DNA from: Erinaceus europaeus
Lineage: Eukaryota; Chordata; Mammalia; Eulipotyphla; Erinaceidae
Assembly: GCF_950295315.1 (NCBI RefSeq)
Contig: NC_080168.1
Span: forward strand, 66,225,254-66,289,253
DNA length: 64,000 nucleotides
Reading direction: 5' to 3'
Each line of letters begins with the position of its first letter. Position 1 is the stretch's first letter. The translations under genes and the position numbers were made by a program. Positions 31,018 through 43,441 of this stretch are shown piece by piece. The notes beneath the pieces were generated by a model that was not told where the DNA came from, did no database searches, and saw only the letters and a list, made by a program, of their open reading frames with translations.

Positions 31018-31222
31018 TTATTATTTATTTATTTATTGAGAGAGATGCAGAGAGAGAGAGAGAGAGACAGAGAGAGAGACAGAGAGAGAAACACCAGAGT
31101 ACTGCTCAGCTCTGGTTTATGGTGGTGTGGGGTGGGGGGGTGGGGTGGATTGAACCTAGGATTTAGGAGCCTCAGGCATGAGAGTCTGTTTGCATAACCA
31201 TTATGCTGTCTCCCCTGCCCCC
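31018..31222 (-). mobile_element. S3 SINE with long GA tail
   Basis: Inverted core GCATAACCATTATGCTGTCT; tail side is ATTT-rich then (GA)n. Confidence 0.88.
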
Positions 31223-31245
31223 AGTTTTGTTTTTTAAGATTCATT

Positions 31246-31445
31246 TAAGGGGCAGGTGATGATATACCTGGTCAAGTCCACATATTGCCATGCACAAGGA
31301 CCTAGGTTCAAGATCCCATTCCCCACCTGCAGCAGGTAAACTTTATGAATGATAAAGTAGTGCTGTGGGTGTTTCTCTCCCTCTCTATCACTTCCTCCCT
31401 CTCAATTTCTCTCTGTTCTAGCAAATGACATAAAGTTTTAAAAAA
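31246..31445 (+). mobile_element. S2-type SINE
   Basis: GGCAGGTGATGATATACCTG head; ends TCTGTTCTAGCAAATGACA. Confidence 0.82.
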
Positions 31446-31475
31446 AGATTTATTCACTTATAAGAGATAAGGAGA

Positions 31476-31743
31476 GGGAGTCGGGCGGTAGCACAGCAGG
31501 TTAAGCTCACATGGCACCAAGCGCAAGGACGGGCAGAAGGATCCTGGTTTGAGCCCCCAGCTACCCACCTGTAGGGGAGTCACTTCACAAGTGGTGAAGC
31601 AGGTCTGCAGATGCCTATCTTTCCCCTCTCTGTCTTCCCCGCCTCTCTCCATTTCCCTGTCCTATCCAACAACAATGACATTAATAACAAAAACAATAAT
31701 AACTACAACAACAATAAAAAAGCAAGGGCAACAAAAAGGGAAA

Positions 31744-31777
<34 letters not shown>
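31476..31777 (+). mobile_element. S1 SINE, short-tailed, with 11-bp target duplication
   Basis: GGGAGTCGGGCGGTAGCACA head and an (AAAT)n tail. AGATAAGGAGA lies at 31465-31475 and 31778-31788. Confidence 0.95.
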
Positions 31778-31778
<1 letters not shown>

Positions 31779-31935
31779 GATAAGGAGATAGACAAGTGAG
31801 GGGCCAGAGTGCCACACACTGGTTATGCAGGGCCGGTGTGTGAGGGGGTGAAGTGGGGACCTCACATGTATGGGCCCAAAGCTCTCCTGCTGCCCCTCCT
31901 CTCTGGCTGCAGGGTCTTCTTCACTTGGCTGTGTT

Positions 31936-32168
31936 ACCTGCCACCAGAGTTCTTACTGGAGCCCACAACTCCACCACTCCCAGTGGCTTTTTTATTCTTC
32001 CTTACTCTAGATGGGGTGAGAGACACAGAGAGGAAGTAAGAGAGACTGAGACTGCTCGAGAAGACCTCCCCCTGTTGTGGGACACTCCTGGGTGGTAGTG
32101 GAGGGTGGGAACCGGGTCTCTACACTTGGTGACATGTGTACTCTGCCAGCTGTGCCACCTGCCAGCCC
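31936..32168 (-). mobile_element. S1/S2-type SINE, old
   Basis: GCCACCAGAGTTCTTACTGG start; ends GTGCCACCTGCCAGCCCC. Confidence 0.75.
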
Positions 32169-32199
32169 CAGGACTGGCTATTTGTGTGTGTGTGTGTGT

Positions 32200-32524
32200 G
32201 TCCAGGGTTATTGCTAGGGCTCAGTGCCTGCACCATGAATCCACTGCTCCTGGTGGCCATTTTTCCCATTTTGTTGCCCTTGTTGCTATAGTTATTATTA
32301 TTGTTGTCACTGCTATTGTTGTTGTTGGATAGGATAGAGAGAAATCAAGAGAGGAGGGGAAGACAGACAGGGGGAGAAAAAGACAGACACCTGCAGACCT
32401 GCTTCACCACTTGTGAAGGGATTCCCCTGCAGGTGGGGAGCCAGGGGCTCGAACTGGGGCCTTTACGCTGGTCCTTGCATGTCGCACCACCTGTGCTTAG
32501 CCCACTGAGCTACCGCCCAGCCCC
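32200..32524 (-). mobile_element. S1 SINE, full length
   Basis: CCAGGGTTATTGCTAGGGCT start, (GTT)-rich middle, ends GAGCTACCGCCCAGCCCC; preceded by a (GT)n run. Confidence 0.93.
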
Positions 32525-32534
32525 CTGGCTTTTT

Positions 32535-32826
32535 TTTAGACATTTTTTTAATATTTATTTATTTATTCCCTTTTGTTGCCCTTGTTGTTTTATTGTTGTA
32601 GTTATTATTGTTGTTGTTGTCGTTGTTGGATAGGACAGAGAGAAATGGAGAGAGGAGGGGAAGACAGAGAGGAGGAGAGAAAGATAGACACCTGCAGACC
32701 TGCTTCACCGCCTGTGAAGCGACTCCCCTGCAGGTGGGGAGCCGGGGTTCGAACCGGGATCCTTATGCCGGTCCTTGTGCTTTGCGCCACCTGGGCTTAA
32801 CCCGGTGCGCTACAGCCCGACTCCCG
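32535..32826 (-). mobile_element. S1 SINE, short-tailed, with 14-bp target duplication
   Basis: CCCCCTGGCTTTTT at 32521-32534 and 32827-32840 brackets the element. It inserted at the head end of the neighbouring S1 copy. Confidence 0.95.
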
Positions 32827-32840
32827 CCCCCTGGCTTTTT

Positions 32841-33259
32841 AAAAAAATCAAATCATCTGCTTGGAGCATTACCCTACACCCTATGTCAAGACAAACTCCA
32901 GCTGCGCCCTATCTCTTCTGGGGAGGATGCATACAGCACAGAGCAAGCAAGTCATCTCCAGAAATCTCTACCAGCTTGCTTCCAGATCCAAATGTGTATC
33001 TAAAAGTGAAACTGTAAAATGCTTCAGAAGGCATGGTGATCACTGGATCAAATCTCTGTATATAAAATTAAACTGAAGTAGCAACAACAAAAAGGGAAGT
33101 GCAAACTATTAATAACAAATACAAATATTATTTAAAAGGGAGAGAGAAAGAAAAAGGGAAGTACTGATTCAGTTACAGAAAGATGTAAAGCTTCTGTGCA
33201 CCAAGAAGAGGTGGTCAGCCACCTGAACCAGCGAGAAAAAGCAACAAAGACCTAATAGT
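32841..33259. other. Intron 1 DNA left of the truncated L1
   Basis: A/T-rich. The part after about 33160 may belong to the L1 but is too degraded to align by eye. Confidence 0.35.
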
Positions 33260-33403
33260 CAGCTGGAGAAAAGGAATGGTGAAAATCATAGCAGAAATTA
33301 ATGAAATAGAATCCAGAGAGATGATCTAAAAGATTAATGAGAGGATAAATAAAACAGATAAACCAGTGGATAGACTCACAAAAAGAGATAGAGAGAAAAA
33401 GCT

Positions 33404-33658
33404 ATGATAAAAATAATCAGGACTGAGAGAGATGAAATTACATCTGAAGATGGGGAGATACAAAGAATCATACACGAATATTATGAACATTTCTATGGGA
33501 ATACATTGGACACCCTAGAAGAGATGGATGCATTTCTAGAATCAGACCACCTGCCAAGCCTAACCCAAGAGGAAGCAGATAGCTTAAACAAGCCAATCAC
33601 TAATTTAGAAATCAGTCATCAAAATTTAGAGTCAGTCATCAAAAAATCTTCCCAATAA
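33404..33658 (+). pseudogene. L1 A ORF2 fragment, linker before RT
   Basis: 85-codon frame with the ITNLEISHQN region that precedes the RT fingers in L1 ORF2p; a local duplication (SHQNLESVIKK after EIS) and a stop end it. Confidence 0.8.
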
Positions 33659-34033
33659 TAAAAGCCTGGGCCCAGAAATCTTTACTAACAAATTCTATGA
33701 GACTTTCAAAAAAAGAACACCTATTCTCCTCAAACTGTTCCAGAAAATTAAAGAAGGGCAAACATGACCAAACACCTTTTATGAGGCAAACATCACTTTG
33801 ACCCCCAAAACAGGAAGGGACTCTACCAGAAAAGAAAACTATAGACCTATATCCTGATGAACATTGATGCAAAGATCCTGAGTAAGTTCCTAGCAAATTA
33901 AATCTAACAACATCTTAAGAGAATAACTCATCAAGTGGAATTCATTCCTGGGAAACAGGAATGATTCAACATCTGCAAGTCAATCAATGAGACTCATCAC
34001 CTCAACAAAAAGAAAGATAAAAATCACATGGTC

Positions 34034-34380
34034 GGGGGTCAGGTGGTAGTGCAGCGGGTTAAGCATACATGGCACCAAGTGTAAGGACTGGCACAAGGAT
34101 CTAGGTTTGAGCCCCCAGCTCCCCACCTGCAGGGCAGTCACTTCACAAGCAGTGGAGCAGTAGAGCAGGTCAGCAGGTGTCTATCTTTCTCTCCTTCTCT
34201 CTGTCTTCCCCTCCTCTCTCCATTTCTCTCTGTCCTACCCAACAATGACATAAATAACAATAATAATAACCACAACAACAATAAAACAACAAGGGCAACA
34301 AAAGGGGAAAAAATAGCCTCCAGGAGCAGTGGATTCGTCCCCAGCAATAACCCTGGAAGCAAAAAAAAAAAAAAAAAAAA
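34034..34380 (+). mobile_element. S1 SINE in L1 A, 14-bp target duplication
   Basis: AAAATCACATGGTC at 34020-34033 and 34381-34394 flanks a full element; the host L1 reading resumes exactly at the duplicate. Confidence 0.96.
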
Positions 34381-34990
34381 AAAATCACATGGTCATATCA
34401 CATATCAGTTGATGCTGGAAAGGCATTTGACAAGATCCAACACACATTTATGATAAAGACCCTCCAGAAACTGGGGATGGAAGGATCATTCCTCAACATA
34501 ATAAAGACCATTTACGACAAACCCACAGCTAACATCATTTTCAATGGGGAAAAGCTGAAAGCTGTCCCCCTAAAATGAGGAGCCAGACAAGAATGTTCAC
34601 TATCTCCACTATTACTCAACATAGTTCTCAAGGTCCTCGCCACCTCAATCAAGCAAGAAAGAGATATCAAAGGCATACAGACTGGAAAAGAAGAAATCAA
34701 ACTATTGCTCTTTGCTGATTATATTATACCTAGGAAACCCCAACGACTCCACCAAAGAAACTACTGGAAATAATTAATACATTCAGCAGAGTCACAGGAT
34801 ACAAAATCAATACACAGAAATCTGTGGCATTTCTGTATACAAATAAGGAGTCAGAGTAAAGAGAAAAGACTCGATCCCATTTACAGTAGAACCCAAAAAG
34901 ATAAAATACCTTGGGGTCAGTTTCACGAAGGAGGTGAAGGACCTTTACAATGAAAACTATAAGACACTGCTAAAAGAAATAGAGAAGGAG

Positions 34991-35312
34991 GGAGGTCGGG
35001 CGGTAGTGCAGTGAGTTAAGCGCACTTGGCGCAAGGCACAAGGACTGGCAGAAGGATCCCGCTTCAAGCCCCCAGGTCCCCACCTGCGGGGTGGGGGGTC
35101 ACTTCACGGGCAGTCAAGCAGGTCTGCAGGTGTCTGTCTTTCTCCCCCCCTTCTGTCTTCCCCTCCTCTCTCGAATTCTCTTTGTCCTTTGCAACAACCA
35201 ACAGCAATAGCAACAATAACAAAAACCAGGGCAACAAAATGGGAAAAACGGCCTCCAGGAGCAGTGGATTCTGCAGGCACCAAGCCCCAGCAATAACCCT
35301 GGAAGCAAAAAA
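34991..35312 (+). mobile_element. S1 SINE in L1 A, second insertion
   Basis: GGAGGTCGGGCGGTAGTGCA head to CCCCAGCAATAACCCTGGAA; L1 ORF2 sequence lies on both sides. Confidence 0.94.
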
Positions 35313-35683
35313 ATTGAGGACACACAGAAGAGGAAGAACATTCCTTGTTTCTGGATTGGGAGAATAAACATTATTAAAATGGCCATACTATCAAAAGAAA
35401 TATAAAATTTTAGTGCAATCCATCATAATTCCAATGGAATTTTCCAAGCAAATTGAACAACTTGTCCAAAAAATCGTGTAGAACCACAAAAGGCCACAAA
35501 TTGTCAATGCACTTCTGAGAAAAAGGGAAAAATTTGGAGGTTTCACACTCCATAACTTGAGTTTATACTACAAAGCAATAGTAATCAAAACAGCATGGTA
35601 CTGGAATGAAAATGGACACTTGGATCAGTGGAGCAGAACTTAAAGCACAGAAATTAGCCCACACAGGTACAAGCACCTGATAT

Positions 35684-36202
35684 ATGACAAAGGGGCCACA
35701 ATCAGTCAGAGGAGTAAAGAAGGTCTTCAACAGATGGTGCTGGGAAAACTGGATAGCCACATGTGGAAAAGTGAAACTAGACCATCACCCAACACCATAC
35801 ACCAATGTCAAATTAGAATGGATTAAAAATCTAGATATTATACCAGGAACTCTAAAATTTACAGAAAATGTGGGTGAAACTTTGGAAGACCTTCACATCA
35901 AAGATGTTTCTGGAGATTCAACCCCCTGGGCATGGGAAATGAAGACAAAAGTGAATAAATGGGACTATATGAAACTAAAAAGTTTCTACACACCAAAAGC
36001 AAACTACACCAGGATAACCAGGCAACTCAGTGAAAGGGAAAAGATATTTGCACATCACACATCAGACAAGAAACTGATATCAGCTGTCTATACAGAATTG
36101 GTACAGATCTACAAAAGAAGCAAAAATAATCCAATTAAAAAGTGGGCCAAAGAACTAAGCAGATTTCTAAAGAAGAGATACACATGGCCCACAGACAGAT
36201 GA
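35684..36202 (+). pseudogene. L1 A ORF2 fragment, C-terminal part
   Basis: 172-codon open frame: WCWENWIATC, then WIKNLDIIPGTLKF, DYMKLKSFYTPKAN and REKIFAHHTSDKKL are typical of the L1 ORF2p C-terminal region. Confidence 0.85.
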
Positions 36203-36951
36203 AGAAATGCTCCACTTCACTTATCATTAGAGAAATGCAAATTAAAACTACACTCAGATACCATCTCACACCTGAGAGAATGGCTTCCATCAACAAATCA
36301 GGAAAGGACAGGTGGTAGAGAGGTTGAGAGAAGTGAATTTTGCTCCACTGTTGGCAGGAGTGCAAACTGGGGCAGCCCCTGTGGAAGCCTGTGTGAAGTG
36401 GCCTTAGACAAATAAAAATGGAATTACCAGCAATCCCACTCTTAGGCATTTATCCAGTGGACACTCAAGCACTAATTAGAAGGGACACATTCACCCCTGT
36501 GTTCATATCTGAATTATTCACACACAACAGGCAAAGAGTGGATGTAGCCTAGATGCCCATCATCAAATGACTGGCTAAAAGAGTTATGGGATATATACTC
36601 CATGGAATACTACTCTGTGATCAAAAAAGATAATATTGTGTCCTTTTGGACAAAATGGATGGAACTGGAGGTGATGATGTTTAGCAAAATAATAAAGAGG
36701 TGAAGACAACTATCAGATTATTTCACTCATATGTGGAAACTAGAGATCTGATTCACATGAACTTGCCAAAAAAAAAAAAAAAAATCCAAACAAAACCGAA
36801 GCAAGCCAACTGTTTGTAAGACTTGTGAGAACTCTGGTGGTGATCTTTGGGAGGGTGGGGACACAGAACTGTGGTAGTGGGTGTGGTATGGGAGGATACA
36901 CTGTAATCTTACAATCTTGTAACATGCTATTAAATGATAAATTTTAAAAAA

Positions 36952-37519
36952 GCCTTTTGGTATCTGACACCGTGCAGACCCTCAAAATAGAAGCCACACA
37001 GATAGCAGCTGCTGCTGTTAATGGACAGATGCAGGGACACCATCGCCTCCCTCTGACTCCCAGGGCCATGTCCAGTGCCATGAAGCAGCAGTGGGACAGA
37101 GGGGCCATAGGACATGTGTTCCTGCAGAGGCCAATCCTCCTGTTGGCTTGAACACCTACATCCCGCAACTCCCTCCCAGCTACTTTCTTCAACCAGGACT
37201 TTCCCTTTCGGACCAGCTCTGTCCAGGTTACTGGGGGTGCCAGGGATTGAACCTGGGACTTCCTGCATTCCACCACTATGCCATCTTCCCAGCTATCCAG
37301 CAGATCAAAGACCAGGGAGGGGGAACATGGGACATAAGGAGATGGATGAGCGGATGCGGCTCCCAAGTCCCAGTGTAGATCAGACTCAGCTTTGTGGGCC
37401 CAGAACTCCCCACCAGTCCTGCCACCATTTCTGACCCCGTCCTAAATATGCACATCAAGTTACTCGAACACACACATCTTTGGAACAATTTCTGGTGAGA
37501 AGTAAAAATGCAAGAAAAA
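36952..37519. other. Intron 1 DNA between the two L1s
   Basis: Single-copy looking; 37215-37300 resembles an inverted S5/S3 SINE (GGGATTGAACCTGGGACTTC). 37503-37519 is the left copy of the L1 B target duplication. Confidence 0.5.
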
Positions 37520-38740
37520 GACTTCGGATTGTGTCCAGAGATGTCAGGCTTGGAATGTTAACCCTCCAGCTTCATTACTCTGGTGAGACCTTTCCTAGCT
37601 CATAGGACACCTTAATTCCATTACAGGTGGTGAACTTCCTAACAAAGCCTCAGGAACTAGTTATAGACCAGGCATCATATGTACACATGTATCCATAAAT
37701 TAGGGGAAAATATATACCTTAAAGTATAAATGCACAATAATTTGCAATGACTCAATAAATGCAGCAAGCAAGTAGAAGAATCTAAAAAAGACAACAAAAA
37801 ATACTTAATCAGGGTCAACTAGGAATATACCAAAGGAGATCATCTGGGAGCGCAACAAGGCAGGACTAGAATGACTTCAGGAACCCACCAATTACTGGTG
37901 AGTGTAAATACGTGTGGCTCATGGACAGAAAGGAGCCTAAGGAAAGATTAAGTGGCTGGTAACAGTCTGGCAGTTTACCAGTTGAGACACTACCCCCAGT
38001 CTATTTCACCAACAAAAAGACCACTGAAGGGAGGAGAGGACTCCCCTAAGACTCACCAAATGCAACTGTGAGTCTCCATTTCTACTGCCCTCAGAGGCTA
38101 GAGAAGCAGGGGGAGAGGCCCTGTGCTGACATCTGGGAACAGAGAACTGACCAGGAAACAAAGGAGAAGATCAACACCTTGGTGGCCTAGTGGTGGGACT
38201 GTGTGGTGGGAGACTTCCCATGTTGTTCTCCTGATGAGAACATAGTGAATAGTTGCCTCAGAACCCACAGACTATAAACAACTTGTTTAGAAACTCACAG
38301 GGCCCAGCAGTGCTGCCCGGCTTGATGGAGAAGCTGAATTGAGCCTGGAGCTTTGGATCCTGGGGATGTGAGAGTCTCTTACGTAACACTGTATTATCTC
38401 CCCCACCCTGCTTTATCTCTTGGTCAGGAGTGAGGGATTAAGCTAAGAAGCCTACTTATAGTGTAAAAGCCCTCAGGCTCCCATAGCCTACAGGGAAGAA
38501 AAAGAACAAAAGAGGCTTTAATAGTCTCTGTGCTCCAACTCAGGGATTAAAATAATATTGAAACAACTGTTAATTTCCACAACCTTGAACTCTTTAATTA
38601 CCTTACTTAGACACAAGTCAATCCAGGCAAGAGAGATTAGTAATTTGAAAAGTACTGAGAGAGGGACCTCCTAAAATACTATATAGAATGGTTAAACCAA
38701 GAGTCCAGCTAGCAGCCCCCCAAAGGTTGAAGCATAAAAT
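37520..38740 (+). promoter_or_regulatory. L1 B 5' UTR (internal promoter region)
   Basis: About 1.2 kb between the target duplication and the ORF1 remnant, without open frames. Known of L1: the 5' UTR carries the pol II promoter. Confidence 0.65.
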
Positions 38741-38741
38741 A

Positions 38742-39620
38742 ATGAGTTCAACATCCAAACACTAGTTAAGGAAATAATCACAAGAGTGAGTAAAGAGCTT
38801 GAAAGAATAGTCATTAGAAACAACAAGTGAGACTCTGGAAGAACACACTAATTATCTCAAGGCTATTAGAGAGCTGAAAGCTGGAATAGCTGAGTTAAGA
38901 AAACAACTAGCTGAACAAGCTAAAACAGTATCAGAGCAGGATAACAAAACAGATGAACTCCAGAAAACAGTAGAGGGCAGAAAGAATAGAATAATGAGGC
39001 TGAAGACAGAATTAGCAAGATCGAGGACAAATTAGAGACAACTAAAAAAGAAGTAAGAGATCTCAAAAAGAGACTAAGAGATACTAAAAACAACAATAGA
39101 GACCTATGGGATTACTTCAAAAGAAATAATATACACATTATTGGCTTACCAGAGGAAAACAGAGAGGGAAGGGAAGAAAGCATTCTTCAGGACATAATAG
39201 CTGAGAACTTCTCTAGTTTAGATAGCATAAAAGACATAAAGGTTCAAGAAGCCCAGAGGGTCCCAAACAAAATTAACCCAGACTTAAAGACACATCATAT
39301 TTAGAATGGAAATGAATAAGGATAGAAAAAGGATTCTGAAGGCTGCAAGAGAAAAACAAAGAGTCACCTACAGAGGAAAACCCATAAAATTAGCAGCAGA
39401 CTTCTCCACACAAACACTACAGGTCAGAAGAGAATAGCAAGATATCTATCGAGTGCTCAACCTTTATCTATTGAGAAAGGCTTTCAACCAAGACTACTGT
39501 ATCCTGCTAGACTGTTATTCAGACTAGATGGAAGCCTAAAAATCTTCTCAGACAAGCAACAGTTGAAGGAATCAACTATCACCAAGCCTGCCCTGAAAGA
39601 AGTTCTGAAAAGTCTCCTAT
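38742..39620 (+). pseudogene. L1 B ORF1 remnant
   Basis: Starts near ATGAGTTCAACATCC. Coiled-coil type Lys/Glu-rich sequence is followed by an RRM-like part (NNIHIIGLPEENREGREESI, LQDIIAENFS) and a C-terminal domain ending near LKEVLKSLL. Several stops and at least two frameshifts. Encodes the RNA-binding chaperone of L1 in intact copies. Confidence 0.8.
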
Positions 39621-41153
39621 AAACAGTCAGACCACCATAAATATGCCATATGTCAGAAGACTCTAAAACTCTACAAGAATGGCATTAAAATATCTTCAAT
39701 CATTGATATCAATAAATGTCAATAGCCTGAATTCACCTACTAGAAGGTACAGAGTAGGAAGATGGGTCAGAAAACACAACCCAACAATATGCTGTCTACA
39801 GGAAACCCACCTAACTCAACAAGACAAAGACATACTCAAAGTGAAAAGAAGGAAAATGCTCATACAAGCCACAGCAACAGCTATTCTCATATCTGACATG
39901 ATATAATTTAAAATAAATTAAATTAAAAAGATAGGGATGGACATTACTTAATGCTCAGTGGATCAGTCAATCAAGAAGACTTAACAATTATTAACATCTA
40001 TGCACCCAATGAGAAGCCATCTAAATACATCAAACATCTACTGAAAGACCTACAGCAATAATTAACAGCAACACAGTAATAGTAGGGGACTTCAACACCC
40101 CACTCTCTCAACTTGACAGATCATCCAGACAGAAAATCAATAAAGAAATGAGGAAGCTAAATGAGGAGATAGGTAAACTAGAACTACTGGACATCTTCAG
40201 AACCATTCACCCCAAGAAGCTGGAATACACAGTCTACTTAAGTCCACATGGGTCATTCTCAAGGATAGACCATATGTTAGGCCACAAAGACAGCATCAGC
40301 AAATTCAAAAGCATTGAAATCATCCCAACCATCTTCTCAGACCACAATGGAATTAAACTAATTCTTAACAATAAACAAAAGATTAGTAATAGTCCCAAAA
40401 TGTGGAAGCTCAACAGTAGACTCCTTAACAACTACTGGGTCAAAGAGGAAATAAAGGAAGAAATCAAAATGTTTCTAGAGTTCAATGAAAATGAAGACAC
40501 AAGCTATCAAAATATTTGGGACACAGCTAAGGCAGTACTGAGAGGGAAGTCCATACCCATACAAGCACATATTAGGAAACAAGAAAAAGCACAAATAAAC
40601 AGCCTGATTGCACATCTTAAAGACCTAGAAGAAGAACAAAGGAACCCTAAAGCAACCAGAAGGACAGAAATCACTAAAGTTAGGACAGAAATCAATAACA
40701 TTGGGAATAAGAAAACCATACAAAAGATCAACAAAAGTAAATGTTGGTTCTTTAAAAGAGTGAACAAAATCAACAAACCTTTAGCCAGACTCACAAAACA
40801 AACAAACAAAAAAAAAGGATAAGACCCAAATAAATCGGATTGTAAATGAAAGAGGAGATATCACAACAGACACCGCAGAAATTCAACATATCATGCGAGA
40901 CTTCTATGAGCAACTATATGCCGCCACCAAGCTAGAGAACCTGGAAGAAATGGACAATATCCTAGATACCTACGAATTTCCAAAATTAAGTAAAGAGGAA
41001 CTAGATAATATGAACAGGCCCATCACAGCTAATGAAATTGAAACAGTTATCAAAAACCTTCCCAAGAATAAAAGTCCTGGACCAGATGGTTTTACAAATG
41101 AATTCAACAAAACCTTCAAGGAAGAGTTAATGTCTCTACTTTTAAAAGTCTTC

Positions 41154-41476
41154 CTGGGGGTCAGGCAGTAGCACAGCGGGTTAAGCTCACGTGACACAAA
41201 GTGCAAGGAACAGCATATGGATCTCAGTTCGAGCTCCCCACCTGCAGGGGATGCGCTTCACAGGCGGTGAAGCAGGTCTGCAGGTGTCTAACCTTCTACT
41301 CACCTCTGTCTTCTCTTCCTCTCTCCATTTCTCTCTGTCCTATCCAACAACAATGACATCAATAGCAATGATAATAATAACCAGGGTAATCAAAGGGAAA
41401 AAATGGCCTCCAGGAGCAGTGGATTCATGGTGCAGGCACTGAGCCCCAGCGATAACCCTGGAGGCAAAAAAAAAAA
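41154..41476 (+). mobile_element. S1 SINE in L1 B ORF2
   Basis: AAAAGTCTTC at 41144-41153 and 41477-41486 flanks a full-length element. Confidence 0.95.
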
Positions 41477-43262
41477 AAAAGTCTTCTAGAAGATGGAAGA
41501 GACAGGAGTACTCCCTTCCAGCTTCTATGAAGCCAACATCACTCTGATACCAAAAGCAGACAAGGACACAACCAAAAAATAAAACTACAGACCAATATCT
41601 CTGATGAGCATAGATACTAAAATATTGAACAAAATTCTAGCCAACCGGATACAACAGGCTATTAAAAAGATTGTTCATCATGACCAAGTGGGCTTTATCC
41701 CAAGGATGGAAGGTTGCTTTAATATACATAAATCAATCAACGTGATCTACCATATCAATAAAAGCAAGACCAAAAACCACATGGTCATATCAATAGATGC
41801 AGAGAAAGTCTTTGACAAAAATCCAACATCCCTTTAGGATCAAAACGCTAGCAAAAAATGGGAATAGATGGAAAATTCCTGAAGATAGTGGAGTCTATAT
41901 ACAGCAAACCTACAGCCAAGATCATACTCAATGGTGAAAAACTGGAAGCATTTCCCCTCAGATCAGGTACTAGACAGGGCTGCCCACTATCACCATTACT
42001 ATTCAACATAGTGTTGGAAGTTCTTGCCATAGCAATCAGGCAGGAGCAAGGAATTAAAAGGATACTGATTGGAAGAGAAGAAGTCAAACTCTCCCTATTT
42101 GTAGATGACATGATAGTATACACAGAAAAACCTAAGGAATCTAGCAAGAAGCTTTTGGAAATCATCAGGCAATACAGTAAGGTGTCAGGCTACAAAATTA
42201 ATATTTTAAAGTGAGTGGCATTCCTCTATGCAAACACTAAGCTAGAAGAAATTGAAATCCAGAAATCAATTCTTTTTACTATAGCAACAAACACAATAAA
42301 ATATCTAGGAGTAAACCTAACCAAAGAAGTGAAAGACTTGTATACTGAAAATTATGAGTCATTACTCAAGAAAATTGAAAAAGACACAAAGAAGTGTTCA
42401 TGGGTTGGAAGAATTAACACCATCAAAATGAATATACTACCCAGAGCCATCTACAAATTTAATGCTATCCCCATCAAGATCCCAACCACATTTTTTAGGA
42501 GAACAGAACAAATGCTACAAATGTTTATCTGGAACCAGAAAAGACCTAGAATTGCCAAAACAATCTTGAGAAGAAAGAACAGAACTGGAGGCATCACACT
42601 CCCAGATCTCAAATTGTATTATAGGGCCATTGTCATCAAAACTGCTTGGTACTGGAACATGAATAGACATACTGACCAGTGGAATAGAATTGAGAGCCCA
42701 GAAGTAAGCCCCCACACCTATGGACATCTAATCTTTGACAAAGGTGCCCAGACTATTAAATGGGGAAAGCAGAGTCTCTTCAACAAATGGTGTTGGAAAC
42801 AATGGGTTGAAACATGCAGAAGAATGAAACTGAACCACTATATTTCACCAAATACAACAGTAAATTCCAAGTGGATCAAGGACTTGGATGTTAGACCAGA
42901 AACTATCAAGTACTTAGAGGAAAATATTGGCAGAACTCTTTTCCACATAAATTTTAAAGACATCTTCAATGTAACGAATCCAATTACAAAGAAGACTAAG
43001 GCAAGCATAAACCTGTGGGACTACATTAAATTAAAAAGCTTCTGCACAGCAAAAGAAACCACTACCCAAACCAAGAGACCCCTCACAGAAAGGGAAAAGA
43101 TCTTTAAATGCCATACATCAGACAAGAGACTAATAACCAGAATATATAAAGAACTTTCCAAACTCAACCACAAGAAAACAAATAACCCCATCCAAAAGTG
43201 GGGCGAGGACATGGAATATTCACCACAGAAGAGATACAAAAGGCTGAGAAAAATGCTCCAAG

Positions 43263-43441
43263 GGCAAAGGGTAGATAACATAATGGTTATGCAAAGAGAC
43301 TCTCATGCCTAAGGCTCCAAAGTCCGGGGTTTAACCCCAACCCCCACCACCCCAGCACCACCATAAGCCAGAGCTGAACAGTGCTCTGGTTAAAAAATAA
43401 AAAATAAAAATAAAATAAAAGTTAAAAAAAATGATGAAGAA
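43263..43441 (+). mobile_element. S3 SINE in L1 B ORF2
   Basis: AAAAATGCTCCAAG at 43249-43262 and 43442-43455. Core GGTAGATAACATAATGGTTA and an A/T-rich AAAATA tail. Confidence 0.95.

Larger units (their letters stand above)
33260..36951 (+). mobile_element. L1 element A, 5' truncated, with two SINE insertions
   Basis: ORF2 remains recognisable from the linker (EEMDAFLESDHLPSLTQEEA) through RT to the C-terminus ([15 protein letters not shown] region), then a 3' UTR ending near TATTAAATGATAAATTTT. ORF1 and the endonuclease are missing. Stops and frameshifts are frequent, and the RT catalytic motif reads FADY (34711-34722) in place of FADD. S1 SINEs interrupt it at 34034-34380 and 34991-35312. 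Dead copy. Confidence 0.93.

Noticed and set aside
42215..43312. The 365-codon open frame as an independent gene
   Set aside because: It is the C-terminal half of L1 ORF2, inside an element with both ends and a target duplication defined.
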